Notes: generated by a model from the letters alone, not told the origin. Positions 1 through 9,793 are shown, numbered from the stretch's first letter. The stretch is DNA of 64,000 nt from CAWAMD01 sp963783045 (GCA_963783045.1 CAWAMD010000009.1:310001-374000), one strand, 5' to 3'. A program made the numbers and translations.

Positions 1-826
1 GGTCATCGATCTCCTCGATCGTGCGTGTCGTCGCGATGCGTACGTGCACGCCGAAGCTCGCGGTGAGCAGGGTCTTCAGGCCGTGGACGTAGAGGTCGTC
101 GTGGTGGGCGATGATGGCACGCAGGGGCACGTCGGCGTGGACGGGGGCGGGCTCCGGCCACGGGCCCGAGGAGGGAGGGGCGGCCGGCACGACGACCCAG
201 CGCAGCGACTCCGCTCGGCCGTCGTGGCCGCGCACGACGGATACCGAGACCCGCACCGGCAGTACGACGCCCCGGAGGGTCTTGAGCCGGAAGGCCCCAA
301 CGTCCACGTTCCCCGTCGACGCGAGCGCGTTCAGCCACTGTCGGACCGACTGCCGGTCAGGCTCGGCGACCACCGTCGTCAGCGGACGGCCGGCGAGCCG
401 GTCCGCCGTCTCGCCGATCCACCGGGCGGCGAGGTGGTTGCAGTCGCGGATGATGCCCTTCTCGTCGCTGACGAGATAGGCGACCGGGGCATGCTCGAAG
501 AGCTCACGGTCGCGGCGTCGCTGCTCGAGCAGCTCGACGAACGCCTCCTCGAGCTGCTGGGAGCTGGCCCGGAGCTCCTCCTCGGCGACCTGCCGCTCCT
601 CGAGGTTCGACTCCAGCGCGTCGACGAGCTCCTTCACCACCGTCGGATCGCTGGCACCGTCGATCTCCAGCCGGCGCAGCAGGTCGAAGGCGCGGGTGTC
701 CTCGCGAGCCCGTCGATGCAGCAGTGACTCGAGGGCGTCGGCGGTGATCGAGACGCGCGTGCGATCGGCCGGTCCCTCGGGTCGCCGGTCGTCAGCCGCG
801 TCGTGGTGGGTGTCCTTGGCGTCCAT
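1..826 (-). CDS. PAS-domain signalling protein, 3' part beyond left edge
   Basis: Reading the minus strand from the ATG at 826 gives an open frame of 275 codons without a stop before the window edge, so the C-terminus is missing. An AAGGGGG ribosome site precedes the ATG. Residues about 60-105 are a glutamate-rich coiled coil. A PAS domain follows (motif FEHAPVAYLVSDEKGIIRDC), and from about residue 240 a segment like the start of a response-regulator receiver domain (LRAIIAHHDDLYVHGLKTLL). It lies 59 bp downstream of the CheR-PAS gene on the same strand and is probably co-transcribed with it and CheB. The receiver call is an inference because only about 40 residues are visible; a LuxR-type output domain could lie outside. 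Confidence 0.7.
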   Translation of the reverse strand, partial: MDAKDTHHDAADDRRPEGPADRTRVSITADALESLLHRRAREDTRAFDLLRRLEIDGASDPTVVKELVDALESNLEERQVAEEELRASSQQLEEAFVELLEQRRRDRELFEHAPVAYLVSDEKGIIRDCNHLAARWIGETADRLAGRPLTTVVAEPDRQSVRQWLNALASTGNVDVGAFRLKTLRGVVLPVRVSVSVVRGHDGRAESLRWVVVPAAPPSSGPWPEPAPVHADVPLRAIIAHHDDLYVHGLKTLLTASFGVHVRIATTRTIEEIDD

Positions 827-885
827 GTGGCCCCCTTGGCACGTGCCGCCGCGGCGAGCGTGGCCCCTCTGGGACACCGGGACGT

Positions 886-2743
886 CTATGTCTCCTGGAC
901 GGTCGCGTCCATGAGCAGGATGACCCCTCGGGTCTGCCCACCGTCGCCGACGAGTGGTGTACAGGTCACGATACACCGTATGGGACGGCCGATCCGGTCG
1001 CGAGCAGCCAACCTCAGCGGTTCGGGCGGTTCCGCGTCGCTCATGCAGGCGAGCATCGGCTGGCGCAGTGCCTCGACGGGCAGGCCGATCTCGAGGTTGA
1101 GCAGGTGGCTGTCGGTGACATCGTCGGGACGCAGTCCCCACAGCTCGGTGGCCCGATCGTTCCAGAAGCGGACGACGAGATCCTTGTCCACGACCACGGC
1201 CGCGGATCCGAGGCTGCCCAGGATGGAGCGCAGGTACGCGTTCGCTTCGTCGAGCTCGACGCCGCGCGTGTAGAGCCGCTGGTTCATGGTCTCGAGCTGG
1301 GCGTTCGTCGACTGCAGCTCCTCGTTCATCGTCTCGAGCTCGGCGTTCGAGGACTGCAGCTCCTCGTTCGTCGTCTCGAGCTCCTCGATCGTGGACTGCA
1401 GCTCCTCGTTCGTCGTCTCGAGCTCTTCGTTCGTCGACTGCAGCTCCTCGTACGCCGTCTCGAGGGCGTTCGTCGTGTGCTGCAGCTCGTCCTCGAGCTG
1501 CCGTTGCTGGGACACGTCCGTGAAGGACACGGACACCCCGACCCGGTGCGCGGCATGATCACGCAGCGGGACCACGTCGAGGTCGAGCCAGACGACGCTG
1601 TCCTGCCGCTCCCAGCGGACGGCGCGCAGCTGCTGGACCTCGCCCTCGGTGAGCGCCGTCGCGATCAACGACCGCAGCTCGGCCGGTCGGTAGGACATCT
1701 CCAGGTCGTGGAAGGGACGCCCGAGGTCCGCCGGACGGATCGTGAACAGCGACCGCGCCGCGTCGTTGGCGGCGACCAGGAAGCCCCCGTCGCTGACGAC
1801 GACGTGTGCCAGCGGCGTTGCCGAGAAGGCGGCGGCGACGACCTCGGCGTTCGGGTTGTCCTCCTGGCCGTTCGGCAACGACGCCGGGCCCCGTATCCCG
1901 TAGGTGGCGGGGGCGAGATCTGCCGGCATCTTGACGAAGACGCGGTGGCGCAGGTCGATCGGCTCGTACAGGTCGTCGTAGGCGAGCAGCGTCTCGGCCT
2001 TGCCGAGGAACAGGAACCCGTGCTCACGCAGGGCGAAGTGGAAGCGCCGGAGGATGTCGCGCTGCACCTCCGAATTGAAGTACATGAGGGTGTTGCGGCA
2101 GGCCAGCAGGTCGAGACGGCCGATCGGGGCGTCTCTGATCAGATCGTGACGCCCGAAGATGATCGACCGGCGCAGGTCGCGACGGAAGCGGAACCGGTCC
2201 TCCTCGAGCTGCTCGAAGTACCGTTCGCGCAGGGGCGAGGGGACGTGCTCGAACGTCGCGTTTGGAGAACTCGCCCTGTCGGGCGACCTCGAGATCCTCC
2301 TCGTCAACGTCGGTGCCGTAGATCTTCACGCGCTCCCGGAACTGGTCCACGCCGAGCGCCTCGCAGAGCAGCATGGCCAGCGTGTACGCCTCCTGCCCGG
2401 ACGAGCATGCGGCACTCCACATGCGGATCGGCTGGGTGGAGTTGCCCCGCCGCTCGATGATCTGCGGGACCGCCTCCTGCGCGACGGCCTTCCAGGCGTC
2501 AGGATCCCGGAAGAACCCCGTGACGTTGATCAGGATCGTGTTGAAGAGCCGCACGAACTCGTCCGGATGCACCTGCAGGTAGTCGAGGTACGACTCGTAC
2601 GACGACAGCGACAGGTCGCTCATGCGCCGGTTGACCCGGCGAACGAGGGTCGGGCGCTTGTATCCGGTGAAGTCGAAGCCGCGATGTTCGCGCAGGAAGA
2701 CCAGCAGCGACTCGAATGCTGGTCCGTCCTCGTGTGCTTCCAC
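886..2743 (-). CDS. CheR-type methyltransferase fused to PAS domains (one frameshift)
   Basis: Chemotaxis-type protein-glutamate methyltransferase (S-adenosylmethionine dependent) with a C-terminal sensory extension. The first frame (GTG at 2743) holds the CheR N-terminal helices and the SAM fold (MWSAACSSGQEAYTLAML). The second frame resumes at EHVPSPLRERYFEQ and runs through the CheR C-terminal half, a PAS domain, a long repeated coiled coil (ELQSTNEELETTNEELQS type) and a second PAS domain. Removing one A of the AA at 2252-2253 joins the frames as KRDV-EHVPSP, so this is a single +1 shift. CheR-coil-PAS fusions next to CheB are a known family usually outside flagellar chemotaxis. CheB ends 42 bp upstream. 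Whether the frameshift is real or a read error cannot be told here. Confidence 0.8.
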
Positions 2744-2785
2744 CGCTGACCGCCTTCCCCATCCGTGCCCGTGTGCGCCGCAAGA

Positions 2786-3802
2786 CTAGGCGGTGTCGAC
2801 CTCGCCGACCCGGGTCGGCGGCACCCGGTCGAGGTCGTCGATGAGGCCGCGCAGCACCCTGGCGTGGGGCGCCAGGGCATCTGCCCGGTCGCGGAACCGA
2901 CGGGAGACGCCGCCGTGACCGCGTTCGGCCGCCTGTCGACCGAGCCGGTGCATCAGCGCCAGCTTCTCCTCGACGGTGCGCAGGGCCGTCCACAGGGCCC
3001 GTTCGACCTCGTTGCTCTGGTCGGTGAGCAGCGTCTCCTCGCCCCAGGCGTGTCCGACCCGGCACCGGTAGCGCAGAAGGTCGCCCTGCTCCTCCTCCCA
3101 CAGGACGCCGTGGCACGTCGGGCAGGTGAACGGCGAGGGCACCCCTGGCTGTGGCCCCTCGGAGGCCGGGTCGAGTGGATCCATCGGTGCCACATCCCGT
3201 TCGGCAGGAGCCAGGGCGAGCGTCTTCTTGACGAGCGTCGTCAGCAGCCCGGGCAGCTTCTGCAGCGGCGTCACGTAGTCGGGGTCGGCGATCGCCATGG
3301 CGTTGCGCGGCATCTCTGCGTACAGCGCGGTGGCGGGGTCCTGGACGACGGTGGTCCCGCCCGCCTGCTTGATGGTGCGCAGTCCGATGCTGCCGTCCGC
3401 GAGCGTGCCGGACAGCACCACGCCGATGGCCCGGGAACCCGCGACGTGGGCGACGCTCTCGAACAGCGGGTCGATCGCCGGCCGCAGACCATGGACCTGT
3501 GGTCCTCGGCTGAGACAGAGATGCCCGTCCTCGACGGTCAGGTGCTGGTCGGGCGGGGCCACGTAGATGTTGCCGGGCTTGATGGCCGACCCGTCGATCA
3601 CATGCTCGGCGGGCAGGCGACCGGCGCGCGAGAGGATGCTCGGCAGGACGCTCTCGGCCCGCGGCGCGATGTGGATGACCACGAGCACGGCGGCGTCGAG
3701 GTCGCCGGGAAGGCCGGCCACGAGGTTGAGGACGGCCTCCACGCCGCCCGCCGAGGCGCCGACGGCGATCAGGACGGGCGTCTGCACGCTGTCTGCCTTC
3801 AT
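2786..3802 (-). CDS. CheB-type methylesterase without receiver domain
   Basis: Protein-glutamate methylesterase/deamidase fold of 338 residues that begins directly with the catalytic domain: GASAGGVEAVLNL (Ser-containing loop), VVIHIAPRAESVLPSILSR and GVVLSGTLADGSIGL. The usual N-terminal phospho-receiver domain is absent. A C-terminal extension from about residue 225 carries a CxxC pair (FTCPTCHGVLWEE) and a third Cys in RYRCRVGHAWGEE, a zinc-ribbon-like knuckle seen in CheB_methylest proteins paired with CheR-PAS partners. It is first in the minus-strand CheB / CheR-PAS / PAS run and is divergent from the small gene at 3866. Its partner methyl-accepting receptor is not in the window. Confidence 0.85.
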   Translation of the reverse strand: MKADSVQTPVLIAVGASAGGVEAVLNLVAGLPGDLDAAVLVVIHIAPRAESVLPSILSRAGRLPAEHVIDGSAIKPGNIYVAPPDQHLTVEDGHLCLSRGPQVHGLRPAIDPLFESVAHVAGSRAIGVVLSGTLADGSIGLRTIKQAGGTTVVQDPATALYAEMPRNAMAIADPDYVTPLQKLPGLLTTLVKKTLALAPAERDVAPMDPLDPASEGPQPGVPSPFTCPTCHGVLWEEEQGDLLRYRCRVGHAWGEETLLTDQSNEVERALWTALRTVEEKLALMHRLGRQAAERGHGGVSRRFRDRADALAPHARVLRGLIDDLDRVPPTRVGEVDTA

Positions 3803-3865
3803 GCCTCCACCCTATGCGAAGCGCACGCCGGCGACGGGTGCGCCGCCGACCGGAGGGGGATCACC

Positions 3866-4075
3866 GTGGACGCACCCTACGACAGTGGCGACGAGATCAT
3901 GATCGGGCGGCGCGCGGCGGTCGTGAGCTACACGACCCTGGCGGACGCGCTCGACCCGGGCCGCCGCTGGCTCCTACTGTGCCGCTGGGCCGACAGCGGT
4001 GAGCCGGTCGCACGGCCGCTGTACTGCGGCGACGACGGGGTCGGTGAGGTGGTGGCCCCGCTCGTCGGCGCCTGA
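3866..4075 (+). CDS. small hypothetical protein, 69 aa
   Basis: GTG start behind a strong GGAGGGGG site six bases upstream. The protein is about 69 residues (ends VGEVVAPLVGA) with no signal peptide or membrane segment; two cysteines lie in LLLCRWAD and LYCGDDG. It is divergent from cheB, with 63 bp between them. I recognise no family. The good ribosome site and GC-rich third positions support coding; a GTG start and short length keep this moderate. Confidence 0.5.
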   Translation: MDAPYDSGDEIMIGRRAAVVSYTTLADALDPGRRWLLLCRWADSGEPVARPLYCGDDGVGEVVAPLVGA

Positions 4076-4084
4076 TCCTCCGGG

Positions 4085-5407
4085 TCAGCCGGCGCCGAGG
4101 GTCACGTCGAGCGTCCGGTGCGCCCCGTCTCGCACGATCTCGAGCTGGATCTGGTCCCCGGGGACGTGGGACTGCACGAGGCTTGCGAGGTCGTCGACGG
4201 TCGACACCGGCTCGCCGTCGAACGCCACGACCACGTCGCCGCTCACCAGGCCGGCCCGGTCGGCGGCGCCGCCGGGCAGGACCTGGACGAGGAGCGCCCC
4301 CTCGCTGACGCCGAGCCCGGCGGCATCGCCGAAGAGCGGGTCCACGTCCACGCCGGTGACGCCGAGGCGCGCGCCGGCCGACGGCGAGCGGGTGGCGGTG
4401 CGTGCGGTGAGCTCGTCGACGACGCGGGCCGCCGTGGGGGCCGGGATCGCGAAGCCGGTGTCGTGACCCGACGGGGCGAGGCTGATCCCGACCACTCGCG
4501 CGCGGTCGTCGACCAGTGGCCCGCCGGCCCCCCGGTCGGGCACCGGCGCGTCCGTGCGCAGCAGGCCCGTCAGCGTCGCGTCCGCCGTCGTCAGGGTGCC
4601 GGCGAGGTCGCGGACCGCGCCCGCGCTGACCACCGTTCGCGGATCGACGGGACTGCCGAGCGCCACGACCTCGTCGCCCACCGCGGGCAGGGTCGACGCC
4701 AGGACGGCGGCCGGCAGCCCCTCGGCGTCGACGTGCAGCACCGCGAGGTCGGTCGCGGGGTCGCTGCCGACGACGGCGGCGGCGTAGTCGGAGCCGTCGG
4801 CGAGCCGGACGCGCACGCTGGCGGCATCGGCGACGAGGTCGGCCGTGGTGACCAGCACGCCGTCGGTGCCGACGACGACGGCAGCACCCGTCGTCGTGGT
4901 GGGGCCGCTGGTCATGACCTGGGCGACGGTGGGTCCGACGAGCACGGCGACACCGGGCATGCCGCTGGCCTCCTGCCCGTTGGATCCGGCGGCCGGGGCG
5001 CTGGCCGCCGGCGTCGGTTCCGGACTCGGCGGTGTGGAGCCGGTCGTGCGCTCGTCACCGCCGAGCGCCCGACCGACGGCCATCGCGAGGGCCGCGGTGA
5101 CGAGCACACCGAGCACTGCCGCGACGACGGTGCTCCACCGCCACGAGCGCCGGGACGGGGGCGGTGCGGACGGCGGATCGTGGCGCGCCGGCTCGAGGAC
5201 CACCGGGGCGCCGGGGCTGGCCGGCCACGAGGGCAGCCGGTCCAGCTGGCCGCGCAGATCTTCCACGGCCCGCCGGTACTCGGTCTCGGGGATCCGTCCC
5301 TCGCTGCGCGCCTGCGCGAGCTCCCGCCAGCGGGTCCAGACGCGGACCCTCGGATCGCCGGTCGTGCCGGCCGGCGGTCGGGGCGGTGGCGGGGGTGGGG
5401 TGTCCAT
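4085..5407 (-). CDS. HtrA/DegP-like trypsin-fold protein with PDZ, catalytic His and Ser missing
   Basis: A 440-residue membrane-anchored protein: proline-rich N-terminus, a short helical pair (about 20-55), one transmembrane segment (about 90-110), a Thr/Pro/Ala linker, a chymotrypsin-fold domain (about 155-330) and a C-terminal PDZ domain (about 345-440, LVQVLPGGAADRAGL). In the protease domain the position of the catalytic His reads TTADLVADA (Asp190), the Asp is kept (SDPATDLAVL, Asp220), and the usual GNSGGP reads RGAGGPLV (Ala294 for Ser). It is therefore probably inactive as a protease and may act as a PDZ scaffold or chaperone. It is last in the MoxR/vWA/DUF58/vWA operon, 26 bp after the second vWA gene. 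Confidence 0.85.
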   Translation of the reverse strand: MDTPPPPPPRPPAGTTGDPRVRVWTRWRELAQARSEGRIPETEYRRAVEDLRGQLDRLPSWPASPGAPVVLEPARHDPPSAPPPSRRSWRWSTVVAAVLGVLVTAALAMAVGRALGGDERTTGSTPPSPEPTPAASAPAAGSNGQEASGMPGVAVLVGPTVAQVMTSGPTTTTGAAVVVGTDGVLVTTADLVADAASVRVRLADGSDYAAAVVGSDPATDLAVLHVDAEGLPAAVLASTLPAVGDEVVALGSPVDPRTVVSAGAVRDLAGTLTTADATLTGLLRTDAPVPDRGAGGPLVDDRARVVGISLAPSGHDTGFAIPAPTAARVVDELTARTATRSPSAGARLGVTGVDVDPLFGDAAGLGVSEGALLVQVLPGGAADRAGLVSGDVVVAFDGEPVSTVDDLASLVQSHVPGDQIQLEIVRDGAHRTLDVTLGAG

Positions 5408-5433
5408 CGGTGTCTCCAACGTACGCGCCGGCG

Positions 5434-6411
5434 TCAGACCAGGCGCGGCCGCCATCTCAGGCCGAGACCGACGGCGACGAGGAGCAGGGCCAGGGCGATG
5501 CCCGTGAGCAGCGGCACGAGCTCGCGATACTCGGTCGCGAGGCTCACGCCACGGCCGACGCTGTCGTAGATGTCGCGGAGCTGAGCGGTGCTCGCTGCGG
5601 TCGCGAACGTCCCACCGGTCGTGGACGCAACGGCATTGAGCGCCGTCGTCTCGACCGGTACGGGCACCGTCCGTCCGCCGGTCTCGACCGTCCCGGCGTC
5701 GGTACCGAACGCGACGGTGTGGACGGGCACGCCACGCTCGTCGGCCGCGGCCGCCGCGTCGTCGAGCGACCGCCCGACGGTGTTCGCCCCGTCGGCGAGC
5801 AGCACGACCGCGGCCGGGGGGACGCCGGTGTCGTCGGCGTTGAGCTCGCCGTCGGCGGTGACGGACTCGATCGCGTCGAGCGCCGCGAACAGGCCCTCGC
5901 CGCTGGCGGTGCCGGGCCCCCGGGACAGGGTCGACAGGGCGGCGGTCATGGTCTGGCGATCGGTCGTGGGAGGCACGAGCACGGTGGCCCGGTCGGTGAA
6001 CGTGACCAGCCCGATCTCGAGATCGATCGGCGCGTCCCGGACGAAGCCCTGTGCCGCCGCGACGGCGGCCTCGAGGCGTGAGGGCGACACGTCGGTCGCG
6101 GCCATGGACCCCGACTCGTCGATGGCGAGCACCACGACCCCGTCGCGAGGCAGGTGTCGCTCGATGGCCGGGCGGGCCATGCCGACCGCCCCGACCGCGA
6201 GCGCCCCGAGCGCGACGGCGGCGGGCACGTGCCGCCGCCACGCCGCCGAACGGGGGACGACCGATGCCAGGAGCGCCAGGTTGGGGAACACCACCGCCGG
6301 CCGTGGACGCCGGCGCTGGACCACGACGTAGGCGATCGCGAGTGCCGCGACCACGGCCAGCAGCGCCAACCACGTGGGGGCGAGGAACGTGAGCGCCGCG
6401 ACAACCCTCAT
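5434..6411 (-). CDS. vWA-domain membrane protein (BatA/BatB-like), second copy
   Basis: A 325-residue protein with an N-terminal membrane segment pair (about 1-30 and 60-80), a von Willebrand A domain with the metal-ion site DESGSMAATD and later VLLADGANTVG, and a C-terminal membrane helix (ALALLLVAVGLGLRW). The layout matches Bat-type proteins encoded with MoxR AAA ATPases and DUF58 proteins. Its start overlaps the DUF58 stop by 4 bp. It is close in sequence to the vWA protein at 7361-8329, so the two are likely an in-operon duplication. Presumed role: metal-dependent adaptor at the membrane for a MoxR-driven complex; the substrate is unknown. Confidence 0.9.
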   Translation of the reverse strand: MRVVAALTFLAPTWLALLAVVAALAIAYVVVQRRRPRPAVVFPNLALLASVVPRSAAWRRHVPAAVALGALAVGAVGMARPAIERHLPRDGVVVLAIDESGSMAATDVSPSRLEAAVAAAQGFVRDAPIDLEIGLVTFTDRATVLVPPTTDRQTMTAALSTLSRGPGTASGEGLFAALDAIESVTADGELNADDTGVPPAAVVLLADGANTVGRSLDDAAAAADERGVPVHTVAFGTDAGTVETGGRTVPVPVETTALNAVASTTGGTFATAASTAQLRDIYDSVGRGVSLATEYRELVPLLTGIALALLLVAVGLGLRWRPRLV

Positions 6412-7364
6412 CGGCGACGCCTCCTGGCGACGGCGAAGCGCACCACGTCGAGGAGCCAGTCCCGGTCGGTCGAGAGCACCAGGTGTGCCGCGCCAGCACG
6501 CTGCACCGCCTCCCGTGCCGCGGCCCGCTGCTCGGCCGCGGCGGCCGCGAACCGCTCGCGGACCGCCGGGTCGTCGGTCTGCACGTCGAGGCGCTGCCCC
6601 GTCTCGGGGTCGACCAGCGTGACGACGCCGACCGCCGGCAGCTCGGCCTCCCGGGGATCGGTGACCTGGGCGACGATCACGTCGTGCCGGGTCGTGAGTC
6701 CGCGCAGCTGGCGGGGCCAGTCGCCGTCGTCGAGGAGGTCCGAGACGAGCACGACGAGCCCGCGCCGGCGGGCCACACCGCGGGTGCGGGCCAGCGCGTC
6801 GGCGAGCTCGACCCGGCCCTCGCCGGCGCGCTCGCGACGATCGAGCCGGTGCAGCAGCGCGAGCGCCGCGTTTCGGCCGGTGCGCGGCGGCAGGACCGTC
6901 GTGCCGGTCGGGTCGGCCAGCACCGCCCCGAGCCGGTTCCCGTCGCGGGACGTGAGGAACGCGAACGCGGCCGTCGCGGCCGTCGCGAGGTCGCGCTTCT
7001 CGCAGCGGGCGGTCCCGAAGTCGAGGCTCGCGGACGTGTCGATCACGAGCCAGGTCTCGAGCTCGCGGTCGGCGATCGTGTCGCGGACATGGGGAGCGTT
7101 CGACCGCGCGGTGAGGTTCCAGTCGATACGCCGCACGTCGTCGCCCGGCTGGTAGAGGCGTCCCTCGCCGTGCTCCCAGCCGGCGCCGGGGACGAGCCCG
7201 GCATGGTCGCCGTGCAGCAGGCCGTCGAGCCGGCGCAGCACCTCGATCTCGAGGTGGCGCAGCGTGGACTCGCGGGCCGCGACCGCCGCCGCTGTGCCGG
7301 TCGGGACGGCGGGATCCGCGGCCGCCCGGTCGGGGCCGCCGGCGCCGGTGGGGACGGCGCTCAC
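6408..7364 (-). CDS. DUF58 protein of MoxR operon
   Basis: A 318-residue soluble protein with the DUF58 signature region GEGRLYQPGDDVRRIDWNLT at about residues 67-86 and a vWA-like core (VIDTSASLDFG). DUF58 proteins sit between MoxR and vWA genes across bacteria and are thought to be part of the same chaperone-like assembly system. The ATG at 7364 overlaps the stop of the upstream vWA gene, and its own stop overlaps the next vWA start, giving tight translational coupling. No membrane segment is visible, unlike the neighbouring vWA proteins. Confidence 0.9.
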   Translation of the reverse strand: MSAVPTGAGGPDRAAADPAVPTGTAAAVAARESTLRHLEIEVLRRLDGLLHGDHAGLVPGAGWEHGEGRLYQPGDDVRRIDWNLTARSNAPHVRDTIADRELETWLVIDTSASLDFGTARCEKRDLATAATAAFAFLTSRDGNRLGAVLADPTGTTVLPPRTGRNAALALLHRLDRRERAGEGRVELADALARTRGVARRRGLVVLVSDLLDDGDWPRQLRGLTTRHDVIVAQVTDPREAELPAVGVVTLVDPETGQRLDVQTDDPAVRERFAAAAAEQRAAAREAVQRAGAAHLVLSTDRDWLLDVVRFAVARRRRR

Positions 7365-8329
7365 AGCAGCCGTCCGGTCGTCGTCACGGCCGCGCCGCCG
7401 GCCACCACGAGCACGAGGATCCCGACGCCGAGGAAGACGGCGGCGAGCGCGCGGGGTCGGGTCGTGTAGCCGACCCGCCCCTGGATGTCGTCGTAGACGG
7501 CGCGCAGCTGCTCACTGGAGCTGGCCGTGAACGCTCGTCCGCCGGTCGTGTCGGCGACCTCGCGCATCGTGACGGTGTCCGCGGGCACGGGGACGAGCTG
7601 GCCCCGGACGCTGACGACCCCGAGGTCCGTGCCGAACGCGATCGTGGTGACCGGGACGCCACGCTGGGCCGCCTCGCGGGCCGCCACCTCGACCGGTGTC
7701 CCGACCGTGGTGGCGCCGTCCGAGAGGAGCACGACCGTCGCGAGGTCGGACAGGCCGTCGTCCGAGGATGCTCCCGGGAAGTGCGCCGCGACCGAGGCGC
7801 GGATGGTGTCGAGGGCGGCGAACAGACCCTCACCGGCCGCGGTGCCCTGCCCGAGCCGGAGCTGGTCGAGCGCGCCCAGCACCGCCGGCCGCTCGGTCGT
7901 GGGCACGACCAGGACCCGGGCGGAGTCCTCGAACGAGACGAGGCCGACCAGGAACCGGTCCGGGAGCCCGCTCACGAACCGCTTGGCCGCGTCCACCGCC
8001 GCTGCCAGCCGGTCCGGAGCGATGTCTGTCGCGGCCATGGAGCCCGACACATCGACGGCGAGCACCACGATGGCCCGGTCACGCGGTATCCGCACGTCGA
8101 CGCTCGGGCGGGCGAACGCGAGGACCATGAGCACGAGCGCGCCGCCGACACCGGCCGCGAACAGGTGCCGGCGTGCCCCAGGGTGCCCGCGTACCAGCCG
8201 GGCGTGGAGCGCCGGGGAGGCCCACCGGGCGACGTCCTGGGGTCGGCGCCGCTCCAGGACCACGTAGACGGCCGCGAGGCCCGCCACCACCACGAGCAGC
8301 AACAGCCGGAGCGGGGCGAGGAACGTCAC
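7361..8329 (-). CDS. vWA-domain membrane protein (BatA/BatB-like), first copy
   Basis: A 322-residue protein starting at GTG 8329 (FLAPLRLLLLVVVAGLAAVY). It has N-terminal membrane helices, a vWA domain with metal site DVSGSMAATD, the downstream VVLLSDGATTVG, and a C-terminal helix (VFLGVGILVLVVAGGA). It lies between MoxR (61 bp upstream) and DUF58 (4-bp overlap). The same architecture and local sequence as the protein at 5434-6411 point to a paralogous pair. The GTG is chosen because the membrane helix begins right after it; no ATG lies nearby in frame. Confidence 0.88.
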   Translation of the reverse strand: MTFLAPLRLLLLVVVAGLAAVYVVLERRRPQDVARWASPALHARLVRGHPGARRHLFAAGVGGALVLMVLAFARPSVDVRIPRDRAIVVLAVDVSGSMAATDIAPDRLAAAVDAAKRFVSGLPDRFLVGLVSFEDSARVLVVPTTERPAVLGALDQLRLGQGTAAGEGLFAALDTIRASVAAHFPGASSDDGLSDLATVVLLSDGATTVGTPVEVAAREAAQRGVPVTTIAFGTDLGVVSVRGQLVPVPADTVTMREVADTTGGRAFTASSSEQLRAVYDDIQGRVGYTTRPRALAAVFLGVGILVLVVAGGAAVTTTGRLL

Positions 8330-8390
8330 GGTCGGGCGCTTCTCGCGTGCCGGGGCTCGGCGGTCGGCGCTGGCGCCGGGGCGGCCATCG

Positions 8391-9583
8391 TCACGCCTCC
8401 CCGTCGCGGTGCTCGCGTCGGTCCTGCCCGACACGCCGGTCGATGACGACGCGTGCGGCGGCGTCGGCGCCCTGGCCGTTGCCGTCCCCCTGGTCCTGCG
8501 ACGGGGCGACGCGCGGCGCCGGCACGGTGCGCACGATCCGCTCCACCACGTACTCGGCGTCCATCCCGTCGGCGAGGGCCTCGTAGCTGAGCAGCACCCG
8601 GTGACGCAGCACGTCGCGTGCGACGTTGTAGACGTTCCTGGGGGAGCGTGTAGGTCCGACCGCGCAGCAGCGCGAGCGCCCGGCCGCCGGCGACGAGTCC
8701 GAGGGTCGCGCGAGGGCTGGCCCCGTGCGCGATGAGCGGCGAGAGGTCGGGAAGGGCGTGCTCGGCCGGGGTGCGGGTGGCCGCGACGAGACGAACGGCG
8801 TAGTCGACGACGGCGTCGTGGACGAACACGCTGTCGGCCATGGCCTGCAGCTCGGCGAGCTGGTCGCCGTCGAGCACCTGGCGCGCCTGCGGTGGTGAGA
8901 CGCTCATGCGGCGCACGATCTCGGCCTCCTCCCGGGCCGAGGGGAAGTCGATGAGGATCTTCAGCAGGAAGCGGTCCCGCTGTGCCTCGGGCAGCGGGTA
9001 GACGCCCTCGTGCTCGATGGGGTTCTGCGTCGCCATCACGAGGAACGGGCTCGGAACCGGGTAGGAGGTCCCGCCGATGGAGACCTGTCGCTCCGCCATC
9101 ACCTCGAGCAACGCGGACTGCACCTTGGCGGGGGCGCGGTTGATCTCGTCGGCGAGGACGACGTTCGCGAAGACGGGGCCGAGCTCGACGTTGAACTGCT
9201 CGGAGGACGGCCGGTAGATGCGGGTGCCGATGAGGTCGGCAGGCACGAGGTCGGGCGTGAACTGCAGCCGCGCGAAGCTGCCCCCGAGCACCCGGGCGAT
9301 CGTCTCGGCCGCCAGCGTCTTCGCGAGGCCCGGGGCTCCCTCGATGAGGGCGTGTCCGCGAGCGAGCCAGCACACGAACAGCCGCTCGATCATGTGGTCC
9401 TGGCCGACGAGCACCCGCTTGGCCTCGAAGAGGGAGCGCTCGAGCACCGGTGCGGCCGGCGACGTTCGCGTCCGCGGCGCCAGTGCGCCGGGCCGCCGCC
9501 GGTACCGGGGGAGGCAGGTCGCGTGTCCGCGGCTCGGCGGTCTCCGGGTCGGCGGTCTCCGGCGCCGCGGGCCGCTCGGTCAT
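8391..9583 (-). CDS. MoxR-family AAA ATPase (two apparent +1 frameshifts)
   Basis: AAA+ ATPase of the MoxR group: Walker A GAPGLAKT, VLADEINRAPAKVQSALLE (Walker B and following helix) and sensor MATQNPIEHEG. The body reads from 9447 to about 8644. There the frame changes: one extra base in the G5 run 8640-8644 separates it from the expected C-terminus (NVARDVLRHRVLLSYEALAD), which ends at 8391. Upstream, an ATG at 9583 with a GGGAG site starts a Pro/Glu-rich N-terminus that is also one base out of frame with the body. If the upstream shift is not an error, translation would begin at GTG 9447. First gene of the MoxR-vWA-DUF58-vWA-HtrA operon, presumed to drive assembly or activation of a target complex. 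Confidence 0.85.
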
Positions 9584-9793
9584 GGGTCGCTCCCGTCGTC
9601 GTCTCGCCGCGCGCGTCGTCGCGTGCAGACACCATGGTGCCGGAAGCGTGGCGGATCTGGCTGAGAGTCCGGTGAGAAGCTGCGGATTTCGGGCATCCGC
9701 CGCACCGCCGGGACCACTGCGGGTGCGCCGCAGCATCGCGAAGGCGGTCTGGAGCGTCGGACGTGGCCAGACATGGTCAGGCGTCCGCGGTCG

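Noticed and set aside
1286..1558. Serine-rich repetitive plus-strand frame
   Set aside because: It is the complement of the CheR-PAS coiled-coil repeat.
2765..3865. Plus-strand frame through the CheB region leading into the small gene at 3866
   Set aside because: CheB is clearly on the minus strand; only the last 69 codons after a strong ribosome site look real.
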